Positions 17,163 through 25,544 of a stretch of 64,000 nt of DNA are shown in pieces. The position numbers were made by a program, and so were the translations under genes. This DNA comes from an uncultured Opitutia bacterium (GTDB lineage Bacteria; Verrucomicrobiota; Verrucomicrobiia; Opitutales; Opitutaceae): contig CAIMFY010000104.1 in the NCBI GenBank assembly GCA_903840415.1, positions 1-64,000 on the forward strand, written 5' to 3'. Every line of letters starts with the position of its first letter. Positions within the stretch are counted from its first letter, which is position 1. Below the pieces are notes generated by a model. It had not been told where the DNA came from. It worked only from the letters and a program-made list of their open reading frames with translations, and did no database searches.

Positions 17163-17567
17163 ATGATTAAACCTCGCTTCGGAATTTTATCCATCGGGCT
17201 GTTGACCGCCTTTGGTGCGCTCATGGCCTTCGCTGCCAGCACCAACGCCGCTGAGACCCACTCCACGGTCGACCGAGTTTATTCCTCAGCCGAAACCGCG
17301 GAATTTAAAACGCTGGCCAAAGCAACCATTGAAGCCCTCGCATCTGGCAAACAGTCCGAAATGGTGGCCAAACTCACGGATTTGGAGACCGCCTGGGATG
17401 GAAAGGAAACGGTTCTGCGACCAAGAGATGAAGCGACGTGGACCTTGCTCGACAAGACGCTCGACAAAGCCATCTCCGCTTTGCGCAGCAGCCATACAGA
17501 TCTTTCGAAAGGCAACGCGGCTTTAAGCGACCTGCTCAAGCTGTTCGACAAGGCGACCAAGCCCTAG
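17163..17567 (+). CDS. exported small helical protein of unknown function (134 aa)
   Basis: This is an unrecognised 134-residue protein with a signal peptide (FGILSIGLLTAFGALMAFAAS, cleavage near NAAE) and an all-helical mature region with heptad-like Leu/Ala spacing (LAKATIEALASGK, LLDKTLDKAISALRSS, LSDLLKLFDKATKP). No Cys, metal or catalytic motifs are visible. It follows the 221-residue exported protein by 21 bases, and their similar composition suggests related partners in the periplasm. The nearest good terminator is 200 bases downstream at 17769. Confidence 0.55.
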   Translation: MIKPRFGILSIGLLTAFGALMAFAASTNAAETHSTVDRVYSSAETAEFKTLAKATIEALASGKQSEMVAKLTDLETAWDGKETVLRPRDEATWTLLDKTLDKAISALRSSHTDLSKGNAALSDLLKLFDKATKP

Positions 17568-17768
17568 ATCGAAAACCCAAAGCCAAGAAGTCGTCGGTAT
17601 TTCGAATCGGCGCGAGCTCCCGAATGCGCATAAGATTGCGGCCACGTTTCGTATCGGTGACTTTTTTATGGAATCTTGAACTTTTGTCGGGTCAGTTCGT
17701 CTGTCTTAGGGTAGTCAACGCCGCGAGGGGTCGCGGTGTATTACGGTTTGCTTGGTGTTAGGTCAGGG
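17568..17768 (+). other. 201-base leader-like stretch before a strong terminator; no ORF, possible 3' UTR or small RNA
   Basis: No coding potential is visible. The stretch runs from the stop at 17567 to a strong intrinsic terminator and contains a short GC stem (CGCGAGGGGTCGCG-like, about 17730). It is either a long 3' UTR of the exported-protein operon or a separate small RNA using that terminator. The sequence alone cannot tell which. Confidence 0.3.
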
Positions 17769-17798
17769 ATGCCGCCCCTCGGGGCGGCATTCTTTTTT
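17769..17798 (+). terminator. strong rho-independent terminator
   Basis: ATGCCGCCCC and GGGGCGGCAT are perfect 10-base complementary arms around a minimal CTCG-type turn. They are followed by TCTTTTTT. This is the clearest intrinsic terminator on the plus strand in the window and closes the transcript of the two exported-protein genes or a small RNA before it. Confidence 0.9.
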
Positions 17799-18638
17799 AG
17801 AACAACAAGGCCTCTCGGAGTGGTGTGATCGCCGCAGCTTACACGCGATTTGTATTCGGGTCATCGTGGATCGACAACAAGATCAGCCGGACTGCCGGGA
17901 ATTGAGACCGAATACTTTGGATTGGCTCTAGTCCCGAACCGCGCGGCAATCCGCCGTGCTTAACCAATGGCGCCGGCGCCAACGCTCGCGATCACAACAC
18001 TCTGCCAATACGTTCCGTTGTAGCAAATGTAACAAATCGTGCGTCGCTTTTGCGGTGCTTGGCGGTCAGCGATTTTGACTGGATTCATCTCAGAACTAGG
18101 TGCCATCGGCAAATTCTCCTCGAAACCCGACCTGTTACATAACATCCTTTCGCGTTCTGCCGCCTATCTCGGCAGCCAATTGCAGGGCAAAGCCTTGCGT
18201 GTTTTTAGCCAGAGAAATAAAAATTCGTCTTGGCTTGGTCTTGGCAAATGTCGAAGGAGAATATGCCCGAATGCCCGTCTTTGTGGCGCTAGTGCGTCTA
18301 GAAAGCCAAATTTTGGCCAGTGAGTATCAAGATAAGGGTCTGCGGTCATCGGGCTTTCTAGGGCATCCGTCGTAGTGCTGGCAGCGATTCCTCATCAAGG
18401 TTGCGCGCTGTTGCGATGGATTGTGCCAGCTATCCAACCACCGGGGGAGGGGGTTCGCTTTGGCGCAGTTGGGGAGAGTTGGAATCAATTCAGTCGGTAA
18501 GGTAGAAATTTGTAGTGCGCACCAAGTAGTTACTCGTGACTTAGCACCACACGAGTATACGAATGAAATAATCGGTTTGGAACGTACCGCAAAGGGCTGT
18601 AATGCAACCCTTGTTTCGGAAACGGACTGAGGCGGGGC
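17799..18638. other. gene-poor, degenerate stretch (about 840 bases)
   Basis: Only short, unconvincing ORFs occur on either strand. Base composition is visibly more AT-rich than the flanking genes, with no repeats or RNA signatures I can recognise. Together with the truncated transposase downstream, it looks like decayed, horizontally acquired DNA rather than a functional intergenic region. Confidence 0.4.
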
Positions 18639-18824
18639 AACTTCGAGAATGACGACTTTAAGGCCGCAGAATTTGCCGATCTTGTGGAAGACCAAAAAAG
18701 CACCAACAGGCCAACGTACTTTACCTTACAATTGAAAGATCCGTTGACCCTGAAAGCAACTGGAGCGGGTCTATTTCGAGTTGTTTGGTTGCGACTTCTC
18801 TTCGCACACGACCAAAAACTCTAG
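18639..18824 (+). pseudogene. possible coding remnant (about 60 codons)
   Basis: One frame reads NFENDDFKAAEFADLV and continues as a protein-like, acidic stretch (FTLQLKDPLTLKA) to a TAG at 18822. It has no start codon or ribosome-binding site. The composition looks coding, but I cannot assign a family. It may be the eroded end of a gene disrupted by the neighbouring insertion element. Confidence 0.2.
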
Positions 18825-18888
18825 AGGCGTTGCGGTATTTCTCACCTGCGCGAAAACATGCACCTCTTTGTAGCCGTCGCGTGTCCCA

Positions 18889-19995
18889 ATGAGCAGATAC
18901 CTGCGGCAGGATCCGGCCATCCCGCAGGTGCTGGGCATCGAGGCGGTGCCGAGCCAATCGACGCTATCGCGCTTCCTGGCGACGTTTCGCCAAAGCACAA
19001 GTGAGGGACTCATCGCGTTGCACCGCTGGGCCGTGCGGCGGTTGCCGAGCGAGCGCGACGGCTCTACCCTCGATCTCGATTCGTGGGCGTTGCTGCACGA
19101 GGACGGCCATCAGGAGGGCGTGCGGGTCGGCTACACCAAGCAGGGGCTCAAGCCGTGTCATCGACCGCTGGTCGCCGCGCTGGCCGAGGGCCAGCTCATC
19201 GCCAACTTCTGGCTGCGGCGTGGCGACGCGGCCTGCGTGAATCACGCCGCCGAGTTTGTGCGCAGTACCCTCGCCGGGCTGCCGGCCCATATCCGGATTG
19301 CACTGGTGCGCGCCGACGGGGGCTTTTGCAGCCGCGGGTTTCTCGATGCGCTGCGGGAATTGCGCCGGCGTGACATCGTGGCGCAGCCGTTACGGGCCCA
19401 AGTGCAGCGGCTGCGCCGGCACGACGATGCGCACTGGCGGGACGCCGAGATCGCCGGCGTGCAGGTGCAGGAGGTCGCCGGGGAGCGGCAGGGCGAACGC
19501 ATCATCGTCATCCGCCAGCGGATCGCAGAACGGGCGGAGGCTGGCGGCAAAACGCTGTTTGATCTGCCAGCGTATCGCTTCCAGGCACTGAGCACCAATC
19601 TGCCATCGAGTGAGGCCGATGCGTTGACGGTGTGGCGGCGCTACAATGGTCACGCCGACATCGAAAACCGCAGCAAGGAATTGGGACGGCAGTTCGGGAT
19701 CAAGGGACTGTGCTGTCAAAATTTCTGGGCGACCGAGGCGGCGTGCCATCTGGCGATCACCGCCTCCAACCTGTGCGTGCTGTTGCAGCGCCGCCTCGGC
19801 CAACTCGGCCGGTGCGAACTGGTGACCCTGCGCTGGCGGCTGTTCACGCGCGCCGCGGTCTTCAGCCGCGCCCAAGGCAAGGCCGCGCTCAAACTCGCCG
19901 TCGAAGGAGGGGCGGCCCGCGACTGGTGGGTCCGGCTTCTCGAAAAACTCACCGCCTTGCCCAACTGCCATGCAATAGACTCCCTCCAAGCCTGA
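18889..19995 (+). pseudogene. IS1380-family transposase, 5'-truncated
   Basis: The 368-residue ORF matches DDE transposases of the IS1380 family. It has VPSQSTLSRFLATF near the N-terminus, LDLDSW with the first Asp followed by HEDGHQEGVRVGYTKQG, the second acidic block VRADGGFCSRGF, and the C-terminal signature YNGHADIENRSKEL with the catalytic Glu. The catalytic triad is retained. Full-length members are about 440-480 residues, so roughly 75-100 N-terminal residues are missing. The frame is closed by a TAG at 18871-18873, just before the first ATG at 18889, and the sequence before that is unrelated. I see no terminal inverted repeats. It is probably an immobile remnant. Confidence 0.8.
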
Positions 19996-20122
19996 ACCTC
20001 AATTTTCCTCTCAAAACTCAACCCCTCTTGAATCGCTCCGACTAAGGACTCGGCCGAGAATCAGTCGCCGGAACCGGTCCAACGCCGTCGCGGCACAGCC
20101 CCCCGGCAGGCGTAAACTCGCA

Positions 20123-20169
20123 TTACTCCATTAGAATGGTAACTTGCTTTTACTCTTCTAAGGGAGTAA
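20123..20169. promoter_or_regulatory. two HipB-type operator copies in front of hipBA
   Basis: Bases 20123-20142 and 20150-20169 are inverted copies of a 20-base element (17 of 20 positions match when one is reversed and complemented). The second copy is itself a perfect palindrome, TTACTC-N8-GAGTAA, the same half-site/8-base-spacer/half-site layout known for E. coli HipB operators. It ends 9 bases before the hipB ATG, so bound HipB would block transcription or translation start. This supports autoregulation of the toxin-antitoxin operon. Confidence 0.75.
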
Positions 20170-20178
20170 CTCTGGAGG

Positions 20179-20454
20179 ATGGACTATCCCGTCACCACTC
20201 CCGGCCAGCTTCGCACCGTGCTGCGGGCGTTGCGCCACACGCAGCACCTGAGCCAGACTCAGGCCGGCTTGCAGCTCGGGGTCAGCCAGAAACGACTGGC
20301 CCGCATCGAAGCCAATCCCGGCGTGACGGGTTTCTACCAGATCGCACGCCTGGTCTCGGCATTGGGTGCCCGGTTGGTGATCACCATGCCGCCGGCGCGC
20401 CGCTCCTCCGAGCCAACCAAGGCGAAGGGTGCGGCCAACGCGAATACCTGGTAA
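20179..20454 (+). CDS. hipB: HipB-type antitoxin / XRE-family transcriptional repressor
   Basis: This 91-residue protein consists of one helix-turn-helix domain of the Xre/Cro class. QLRTVLRALRHTQHLSQTQAG leads into LQLGVSQKRLARIEANPG, the turn and recognition helix. It ends in a short beta strand (ARLVITMPP), which in HipB forms the dimer interface, and a flexible tail. It would bind the palindromes at 20123-20169 and neutralise HipA in a complex. The ATG at 20179 has GGAGG directly upstream, close to the start. The toxin gene begins 7 bases after its stop. Module identity is supported equally by the neighbouring hipA. Confidence 0.88.
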   Translation: MDYPVTTPGQLRTVLRALRHTQHLSQTQAGLQLGVSQKRLARIEANPGVTGFYQIARLVSALGARLVITMPPARRSSEPTKAKGAANANTW

Positions 20455-20461
20455 GACCTCC

Positions 20462-21769
20462 ATGCCGACATCTCCTTCCCTCGCTGTGTGGATGAATGGC
20501 GTTCGTGTCGGCACGTGGTTCCGCGAACGGCGCACGGATGTCTTCGCCTATTGCCCGGGCTGGATCGACTCTCCCGCCGGCCGGGTGATTTCCCTGTCTC
20601 TGCCGTTTCTTCCGGGCAACGCCGCGCACAAGGGCGAGGTCGTCGCCTCCTATTTTGCGAACCTGCTGCCGGACAGCGATGCCATTCGCGCGCGGCTGCA
20701 ATCCCGATTTGCCACGGCCTCGGCCGGGGCGTTCGATCTGCTCACGGCGATCGGGCGCGATTGTGTCGGGGCCGTGCAACTGCTGCCGGAGGGGGAGCCG
20801 CCGAAGGGATTTGATCGCATCGAAGGTGAGCCGCTGACCGAGGCGGGGGTCGAGCGCGCAATCGACACGGCGCTCTTCGGAGGGCGCGTGGTCGGGCACA
20901 AAGAGCCGGATGATTTTCGGATTTCCATCGCGGGTGCACAGGAGAAGACCGCGTTGCTGTTTCATCAAGGAAGGTGGTGCCGGCCGGTTGGGGCGACTCC
21001 GACCACGCACATCCTCAAGCTTCCGCTCGGCCTCGTCGGCAACCTGCAGGCGGACATGAAGGATTCAGTCGAAAACGAATGGCTCTGCTCCCGGGTGATG
21101 GAGGCGTTTGGATTCGACACCGCCCGGTGCGAAATCGCCCGGTTTGGCCGGCACAAGGCGCTCGTCGTGGAGCGGTTTGATCGGGCACGGGTGGCGGGAC
21201 GCTGGATCGCGCGCCTGCCGCAGGAGGATTTCTGCCAGGCATTGGGGGTGCCTGCGGCCATGAAATACGAATCCGATGGGGGGCCGGGCATGCGCGATAT
21301 CCTGCGGGTGTTGGACGCCAGTGTCCGCGCGGACGCCGACAAGCGGGCCTTTGTGAAAGCGCAGATCGTCTTCTGGCTGCTCGCGGCGACCGACGGCCAC
21401 GCCAAGAACTATTCGATTTTTCACGAGCGCGGGGGCACGTATCGCATGACACCGTTCTACGATGTCCTGTCGGCTTGGCCGATCATTGGGCGCGGTCCAA
21501 ACCTGCTCGATGCGCGCAAAGCGAAACTGGCGCTCGCCGTGCGAAGCAAGAATCCGCATTGGAAGCTCACCGAAATCAAGGCGCGGCATTGGGACGCGGT
21601 GGCGCGGGACGCAGGGTTGGGCGATGCGACGGAGCTGCTCGCAGAAACCGCCGGCCAAGTCGATCAGGTCGTCGCCACAGTGGAACGGCAACTACCGCAC
21701 ACGTTTCCCGAGCTTCTGGCTGATCAGATTTTTTCCAGGATGAAACAGTCTACCAACGCCCTCATATGA
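20462..21769 (+). CDS. hipA: HipA-type serine/threonine kinase toxin
   Basis: This 435-residue kinase closely follows E. coli HipA, which inactivates glutamyl-tRNA synthetase by phosphorylation and causes growth arrest and persistence. Visible features include the N-terminal subdomain (LAVWMNGVRVGTW), the autophosphorylation loop with S155 in ISIAGAQEKTALL, nucleotide-binding residues in THILKLPLG, VVERFDR, the LPQEDFCQALGVP block, the catalytic D311 in ATDGHAKNYSIF and the metal-binding D334 in TPFYDVLSAWP. All catalytic residues are present, so it should be active. The ATG at 20462 follows hipB by 7 bases; the in-frame start at 20429 would overlap hipB. It is downstream of a transposase remnant, so the pair may have arrived horizontally. 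Confidence 0.92.
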   Translation: MPTSPSLAVWMNGVRVGTWFRERRTDVFAYCPGWIDSPAGRVISLSLPFLPGNAAHKGEVVASYFANLLPDSDAIRARLQSRFATASAGAFDLLTAIGRDCVGAVQLLPEGEPPKGFDRIEGEPLTEAGVERAIDTALFGGRVVGHKEPDDFRISIAGAQEKTALLFHQGRWCRPVGATPTTHILKLPLGLVGNLQADMKDSVENEWLCSRVMEAFGFDTARCEIARFGRHKALVVERFDRARVAGRWIARLPQEDFCQALGVPAAMKYESDGGPGMRDILRVLDASVRADADKRAFVKAQIVFWLLAATDGHAKNYSIFHERGGTYRMTPFYDVLSAWPIIGRGPNLLDARKAKLALAVRSKNPHWKLTEIKARHWDAVARDAGLGDATELLAETAGQVDQVVATVERQLPHTFPELLADQIFSRMKQSTNALI

Positions 21770-21776
21770 TTCCAGT

Positions 21777-21842
21777 CATTGATTCGCTTCAAAAGTTCGT
21801 GGTTTCATCCACGGCGGTTGAAGCAAATGAAGCGAATTGATG
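21777..21842. repeat. nested inverted repeat after hipA
   Basis: Outer arms CATTGATTCGCTTC (21777-21790) and GAAGCGAATTGATG (21829-21842) pair at 12 of 14 positions. Inside, CTTCAA pairs with TTGAAG (21787-21792 / 21818-21823), and GTGG pairs with CCAC around a 6-base loop. It starts 8 bases after the hipA stop. There is no U-tract, so it is more likely a stabilising 3' structure, attenuator or element end than a classical terminator. Confidence 0.5.
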
Positions 21843-21948
21843 AGGAGGTAGCCTGTTGCCGGCCCACCATGTCGGCGCCACACTTTGACTCACCGTCGAG
21901 TTTCCCTGCGGCCTCCCTCTGAAAACGCGGGATACGCTTCAAAAGTTC
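21785..21948. repeat. pair of 14-base direct repeats in the hipA-GH106 gap
   Basis: CGCTTCAAAAGTTC occurs at 21785-21798 and again at 21935-21948, 150 bases apart, each preceded by GAT plus one base. Between and around them, in the 347-base gap from 21770 to 22116, I see no gene. The repeats could mark the ends of an integrated piece or a duplicated regulatory site. Confidence 0.4.
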
Positions 21949-22116
21949 TCGATTTTGCCCATGCCGGGCAGCCAGTGGGATCGATGTAGAACCTCCGGTT
22001 ACGACCGTTGCGTCGTCCATTGAGTCAAGGGACGCTGAATTGTCACAACAGAGGCGTGGGCAACGTTGTCGGTGGAAAAACGTCTTTCTCCGGATTCACC
22101 CTGTGAACTCTTCCCT

Positions 22117-24858
22117 GTGAAAACACTCCTCCGCCTCGCGCTGCCCGCTTGCTTGTCTCTGTCGCTCTACGCCGCCCAGCCGTGGCGCGAGATCACGCTG
22201 CCGACGGTCGCTGCGGCCGCGGCGAATTTTCCCAAGCCTCCGCGCGAATCCGGTACCATTCACTGGGCGATTTGGGGCGGACAGGTGACAAAGGACCGGA
22301 TCCTTTCCGACCTCGAGCGGATGGAGGCCAACGGTGCCTACATCATCATGATTAACAATTCGCGCGGGCTACGGCCGAAATATTTTTCGCCCGAATATCT
22401 CGAACTGGTGAAATTCACCGTTGTAGAGTGCAAGAAGCGCGGAATGAAAGTTTGGATCGAAAACGATGCCGGATATCCCGATGGCATGGCGGGCGGAATC
22501 ATCAGTCGCGACTATCCTCAGCTCGGCATGCAGGCGCTGGTGGCGGATGCGCGCTACTCGGTCGCCGCTGGCCAGACGCTCAAGATTCCGGTGCCGCCCG
22601 ACACGGTCGGCATTCTCGCCTACACGCGTGCCGCTGGTGTCACGACGCCCTTGCCGCTGCCCGCGAGCGGCCAATTCCAGTGGACCGCGCCGAATCCCGG
22701 CGTGTCGGAGGTCGTCTTCGTCCGGCACGTTTATCGCAGTTCGCCCACGCGCTACACCAACCGCGAGGACGGCACCGCCGACAAGGACAGCGTCTACTCG
22801 CTCATCGACTATCTCGATCCCGAGGCTACGCGCGTTTTCCTGAAATCGATCCACGAAGTCTACGAGCGACTGGTCGGCGACGAATTCGGCCAAACCATCC
22901 TCGGTTTCCGCGGCGACGAACCCGACTTCACCGGTTTCATGCCGTGGACGCCGAAGCTGCTCGAAACCTTCCAACGGGTGAAAGGTTACGATCTGCAGCC
23001 CTATCTCGCGCAGTTTTTCGCACCGTCCTTTTCTCCAGAGACGCTGCGCGCGAAAGCCGACTACTGGGACGTGTGGAGCGCGATGTTTCGCGACAACTAT
23101 TTCAAGGTGCAGCAGGAGTGGTGCGCCGCTCACCACATGGATTTCATGGTGCACCTCAACCACGAGGAGTTGATGATCGATCTCGCCCGCGGCGAGGATC
23201 TGGTGCGCAACGAGGGCTCATTTTTCCGCGCGATGCGCTACGTGGGAGTGCCCGGCGTGGATAATCTCAACCAAACTGGCCCGGGAATCACCGCCGATTT
23301 TCCGAAGCTCGCGGCATCCACCGCGCACGTTTACGGCCGGCCGCAGGCGTGGACGGAACAGGGCGGCGCGTTGCATCAGGCGGGCAAGTTCGTCGCCGAT
23401 CACCAACTCGTGCGTGGCATCAATTTTCTCCAAATCCGAGGCATGAACAATCCGCTGACCGACGAACCTGGGTTGCTGCTCAACCCCTCGGCCGCGATGG
23501 GCTGGTATGTGAACCGAGCCAGCTATCTCCTCGCGAGCGGCCGGCCCGCGGCGCAGGTCGCGCTCTTTCATCCGACGGACAGCATCTGGTTGGGCGACAA
23601 GGAGGCAGACGACGTGACCGTCAGCCTCGTGACCCAACTGCTGGAGCACCAAATCGACTTCGATCACATCGACTCCGATTCGCTCGCCTCAGTCTGCACG
23701 TTGGAAGGCGGCAGGTTGAAAAACTTGAGCGGCCAAATCTACCGCGCAGTCATTGTCCCGACTTCAACCGTGATCGATCGGCGCGTGCTGGAGCGGCTGC
23801 GGGCCTTTGCGACCGGCGGCGGCCGGGTCGTCTTTGTCGGACGCACGCCGACGATGGTGGTTGGGCGCACGTTCCTGCACCCCGAGCCCGGCGCACCCGA
23901 TTTGAGTTTTGCGACGATCGAGCCGAAGCCGGAGCTCACCGAACGCGTCATCGCCGCGTTGCCGCGACCAGATGTGAAGCTCGATGTCGCCTGCGCGCCG
24001 TTGAAATACACGCACCGCACGCTCAAGGACGGCGACGTCTATTTCTTTTTTAACGAGTCCAGCCAAGCGCAGACGCGCACCGCGACGCTCGCGGGCAACG
24101 GCATCGTGCAGGTGTGGGACGCCACTCGCGGCACGATCCATCCACTCGCCGCCGTCGCGAAGGCCGTGGGCACTGTGGCCGTGCCGCTGACGCTCGGGCC
24201 ACAAGAGTCGCGTTTCATCGTGGTCGGTGCGCTGCCGGTGAGCGCTGGCGACACGACGCCGACAGTTTCCACCTGTCAAACTGTCGCTGAGTTGAACGAT
24301 GCCTGGTCGATCACGCTCGGTGAAAAACAGATTGGCTCTTCGTCGCTCAAGTCGTGGCGCGAACTCGGCGTCGATTCGTTCACTGGCACCGCCTTCTACC
24401 GGCTGGAGTTCAATGTCGCGGCGTTGCCCGCGGGCCAGCGCTGCTATCTCGATCTCGGCGATGTCCACGAAGATGCCCGCGTCCGTCTGAACGGCACCGA
24501 TCTTGAGGTGCGGGCTTGGCCGCCGTATCTTTGGGACGTCACGGCAGCGCTTAAACCCGGTGCCAACACGCTGGAAGTCCAGGTGCGGATGCCGCCCGCG
24601 AATGCCGGGCGCGCCTTCGGCGGGCCGCGTCCTGGCGCGACGGTCGCAAATCCAAGCGCCGCCACCTCGGGCTTCGAACCGACCGGTGTGCCCGGCGGAC
24701 TCGGCAACGATCCTGCGTTGGGCGGCAGTCGCGGTCGTGGTGGCGCGGGCACCGCGAATACCGGCGGCCTTGCCGGTGCGCCGGGAGCGCGAGGCGGGGC
24801 GGCTCAGGTCGTCGCCGCGGCCGGATTGCTCGGCCCGGTGCGGTTGCTCGCGCAATAG
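22117..24858 (+). CDS. GH106-type alpha-L-rhamnosidase-like glycoside hydrolase, secreted
   Basis: This is a 913-residue exported protein. An N-terminal signal peptide (LLRLALPACLSLSLYAAQ) opens from a GTG at 22117, preferred to the TTG at 22066, which would place 17 extra residues before it. The body follows GH106 rhamnosidases: IHWAIWGGQV, MIIN-like strand ends, KVWIENDAGYPDGMAGG, RGDEPDF, MDFMVHLNHEE, and ARQ-type strands leading to TEQGGALHQAGKFVADHQLVRGINFLQIRG. A beta-sandwich follows from about residue 680. GH106 enzymes remove terminal L-rhamnose from pectin or rhamnose-rich polymers. A Gly/Ala/Arg-rich low-complexity stretch (about residues 830-900) interrupts the final sandwich, so the C-terminus is unusual. 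It stands alone on its strand between hipA and an unknown gene. Confidence 0.75.
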   Translation: MKTLLRLALPACLSLSLYAAQPWREITLPTVAAAAANFPKPPRESGTIHWAIWGGQVTKDRILSDLERMEANGAYIIMINNSRGLRPKYFSPEYLELVKFTVVECKKRGMKVWIENDAGYPDGMAGGIISRDYPQLGMQALVADARYSVAAGQTLKIPVPPDTVGILAYTRAAGVTTPLPLPASGQFQWTAPNPGVSEVVFVRHVYRSSPTRYTNREDGTADKDSVYSLIDYLDPEATRVFLKSIHEVYERLVGDEFGQTILGFRGDEPDFTGFMPWTPKLLETFQRVKGYDLQPYLAQFFAPSFSPETLRAKADYWDVWSAMFRDNYFKVQQEWCAAHHMDFMVHLNHEELMIDLARGEDLVRNEGSFFRAMRYVGVPGVDNLNQTGPGITADFPKLAASTAHVYGRPQAWTEQGGALHQAGKFVADHQLVRGINFLQIRGMNNPLTDEPGLLLNPSAAMGWYVNRASYLLASGRPAAQVALFHPTDSIWLGDKEADDVTVSLVTQLLEHQIDFDHIDSDSLASVCTLEGGRLKNLSGQIYRAVIVPTSTVIDRRVLERLRAFATGGGRVVFVGRTPTMVVGRTFLHPEPGAPDLSFATIEPKPELTERVIAALPRPDVKLDVACAPLKYTHRTLKDGDVYFFFNESSQAQTRTATLAGNGIVQVWDATRGTIHPLAAVAKAVGTVAVPLTLGPQESRFIVVGALPVSAGDTTPTVSTCQTVAELNDAWSITLGEKQIGSSSLKSWRELGVDSFTGTAFYRLEFNVAALPAGQRCYLDLGDVHEDARVRLNGTDLEVRAWPPYLWDVTAALKPGANTLEVQVRMPPANAGRAFGGPRPGATVANPSAATSGFEPTGVPGGLGNDPALGGSRGRGGAGTANTGGLAGAPGARGGAAQVVAAAGLLGPVRLLAQ

Positions 24859-24877
24859 CATTTTTGCGCTTGGTCAC

Positions 24878-24929
24878 TGATCGGGCTTGGGCCAACGGGC
24901 TGACCCAGCGGACACAACTGGCCCGATCA
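24878..24929. repeat. 9-base perfect inverted repeat after the GH106 gene
   Basis: TGATCGGGC (24878-24886) and GCCCGATCA (24921-24929) are exact complements 34 bases apart, 20 bases after the GH106 stop. An A-rich stretch follows. It could be a weak terminator or mRNA-end structure. The long loop makes a classical terminator unlikely. Confidence 0.35.
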
Positions 24930-25025
24930 AAATAATTCGCCAACCCGCGGATTCGATCACAATTTGTGGCGCTGGATGGCGGCAGAAAACTAAGCACAAC
25001 CCTTCCCAACGTGACTGTGGCCCGA

Positions 25026-25481
25026 ATGATCAAACCAAGTCGTGAACAGTGGTGGTGGCGCACCAGCCACCTGAAGCGTGCCCTCGAAGCCAGTCCTACG
25101 CTTGATCATTTTTTCTATTGGAAGGTGAAAGGGCGGAAGAGTCCGGACGGCGCCACCTGGACGCGGGAGCAACGGCTCGCGATCGAAACCTCGTTATGGC
25201 TCTACGAACTCGATGCCCGAATCTCCCATCGCTATTTTTTTGGCAAACCTGCTCACCTGCTCTCGCCGGAAGATACCGGTTCCATCGTCGCGTTTGCCCG
25301 TCCCGTTTCTGCCCCGTTGCCGACCCTAGCTCACGCTCGGCGGCGGCGGTCGTTTGCCTGGGAGTGGATTGAATTTTTTGACAAGCGCGATGACAAGCAC
25401 GCGCCAGAGCTCACCCGCGCAGAGTTGGACGCGATCATCGCGGCCATGAAATATTGCGTGGAATATTTTCTGCATGGATGA
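25026..25481 (+). CDS. hypothetical protein, 151 aa
   Basis: I do not recognise this protein. It is soluble, without signal peptide or membrane segment, and rich in aromatic and basic residues (REQWWWRTSHLKRAL, FFYWKVKGRK, YELDARISHRYFFG), with a helical C-terminus (LDAIIAAMKYCVEYFLHG). The ATG at 25026 is preferred to the GTG at 24966, whose first 20 residues look non-conserved. It ends 63 bases from the convergent end of the large minus-strand gene. The composition suggests a small globular DNA- or protein-binding domain, but no motif supports that. Confidence 0.5.
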   Translation: MIKPSREQWWWRTSHLKRALEASPTLDHFFYWKVKGRKSPDGATWTREQRLAIETSLWLYELDARISHRYFFGKPAHLLSPEDTGSIVAFARPVSAPLPTLAHARRRRSFAWEWIEFFDKRDDKHAPELTRAELDAIIAAMKYCVEYFLHG

Positions 25482-25544
25482 CCGCCACCCGGTGTGATGG
25501 TTCGCGCCACCGCCGAGTCCGGACGCCGGCGGAGCGCCTCAGAC

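Noticed and set aside
18720-18960. Minus-strand translations near 18721-19013 looking like the end of a helicase-type protein
   Set aside because: Reading requires switching frames and overlaps the transposase. No second motif supports it.
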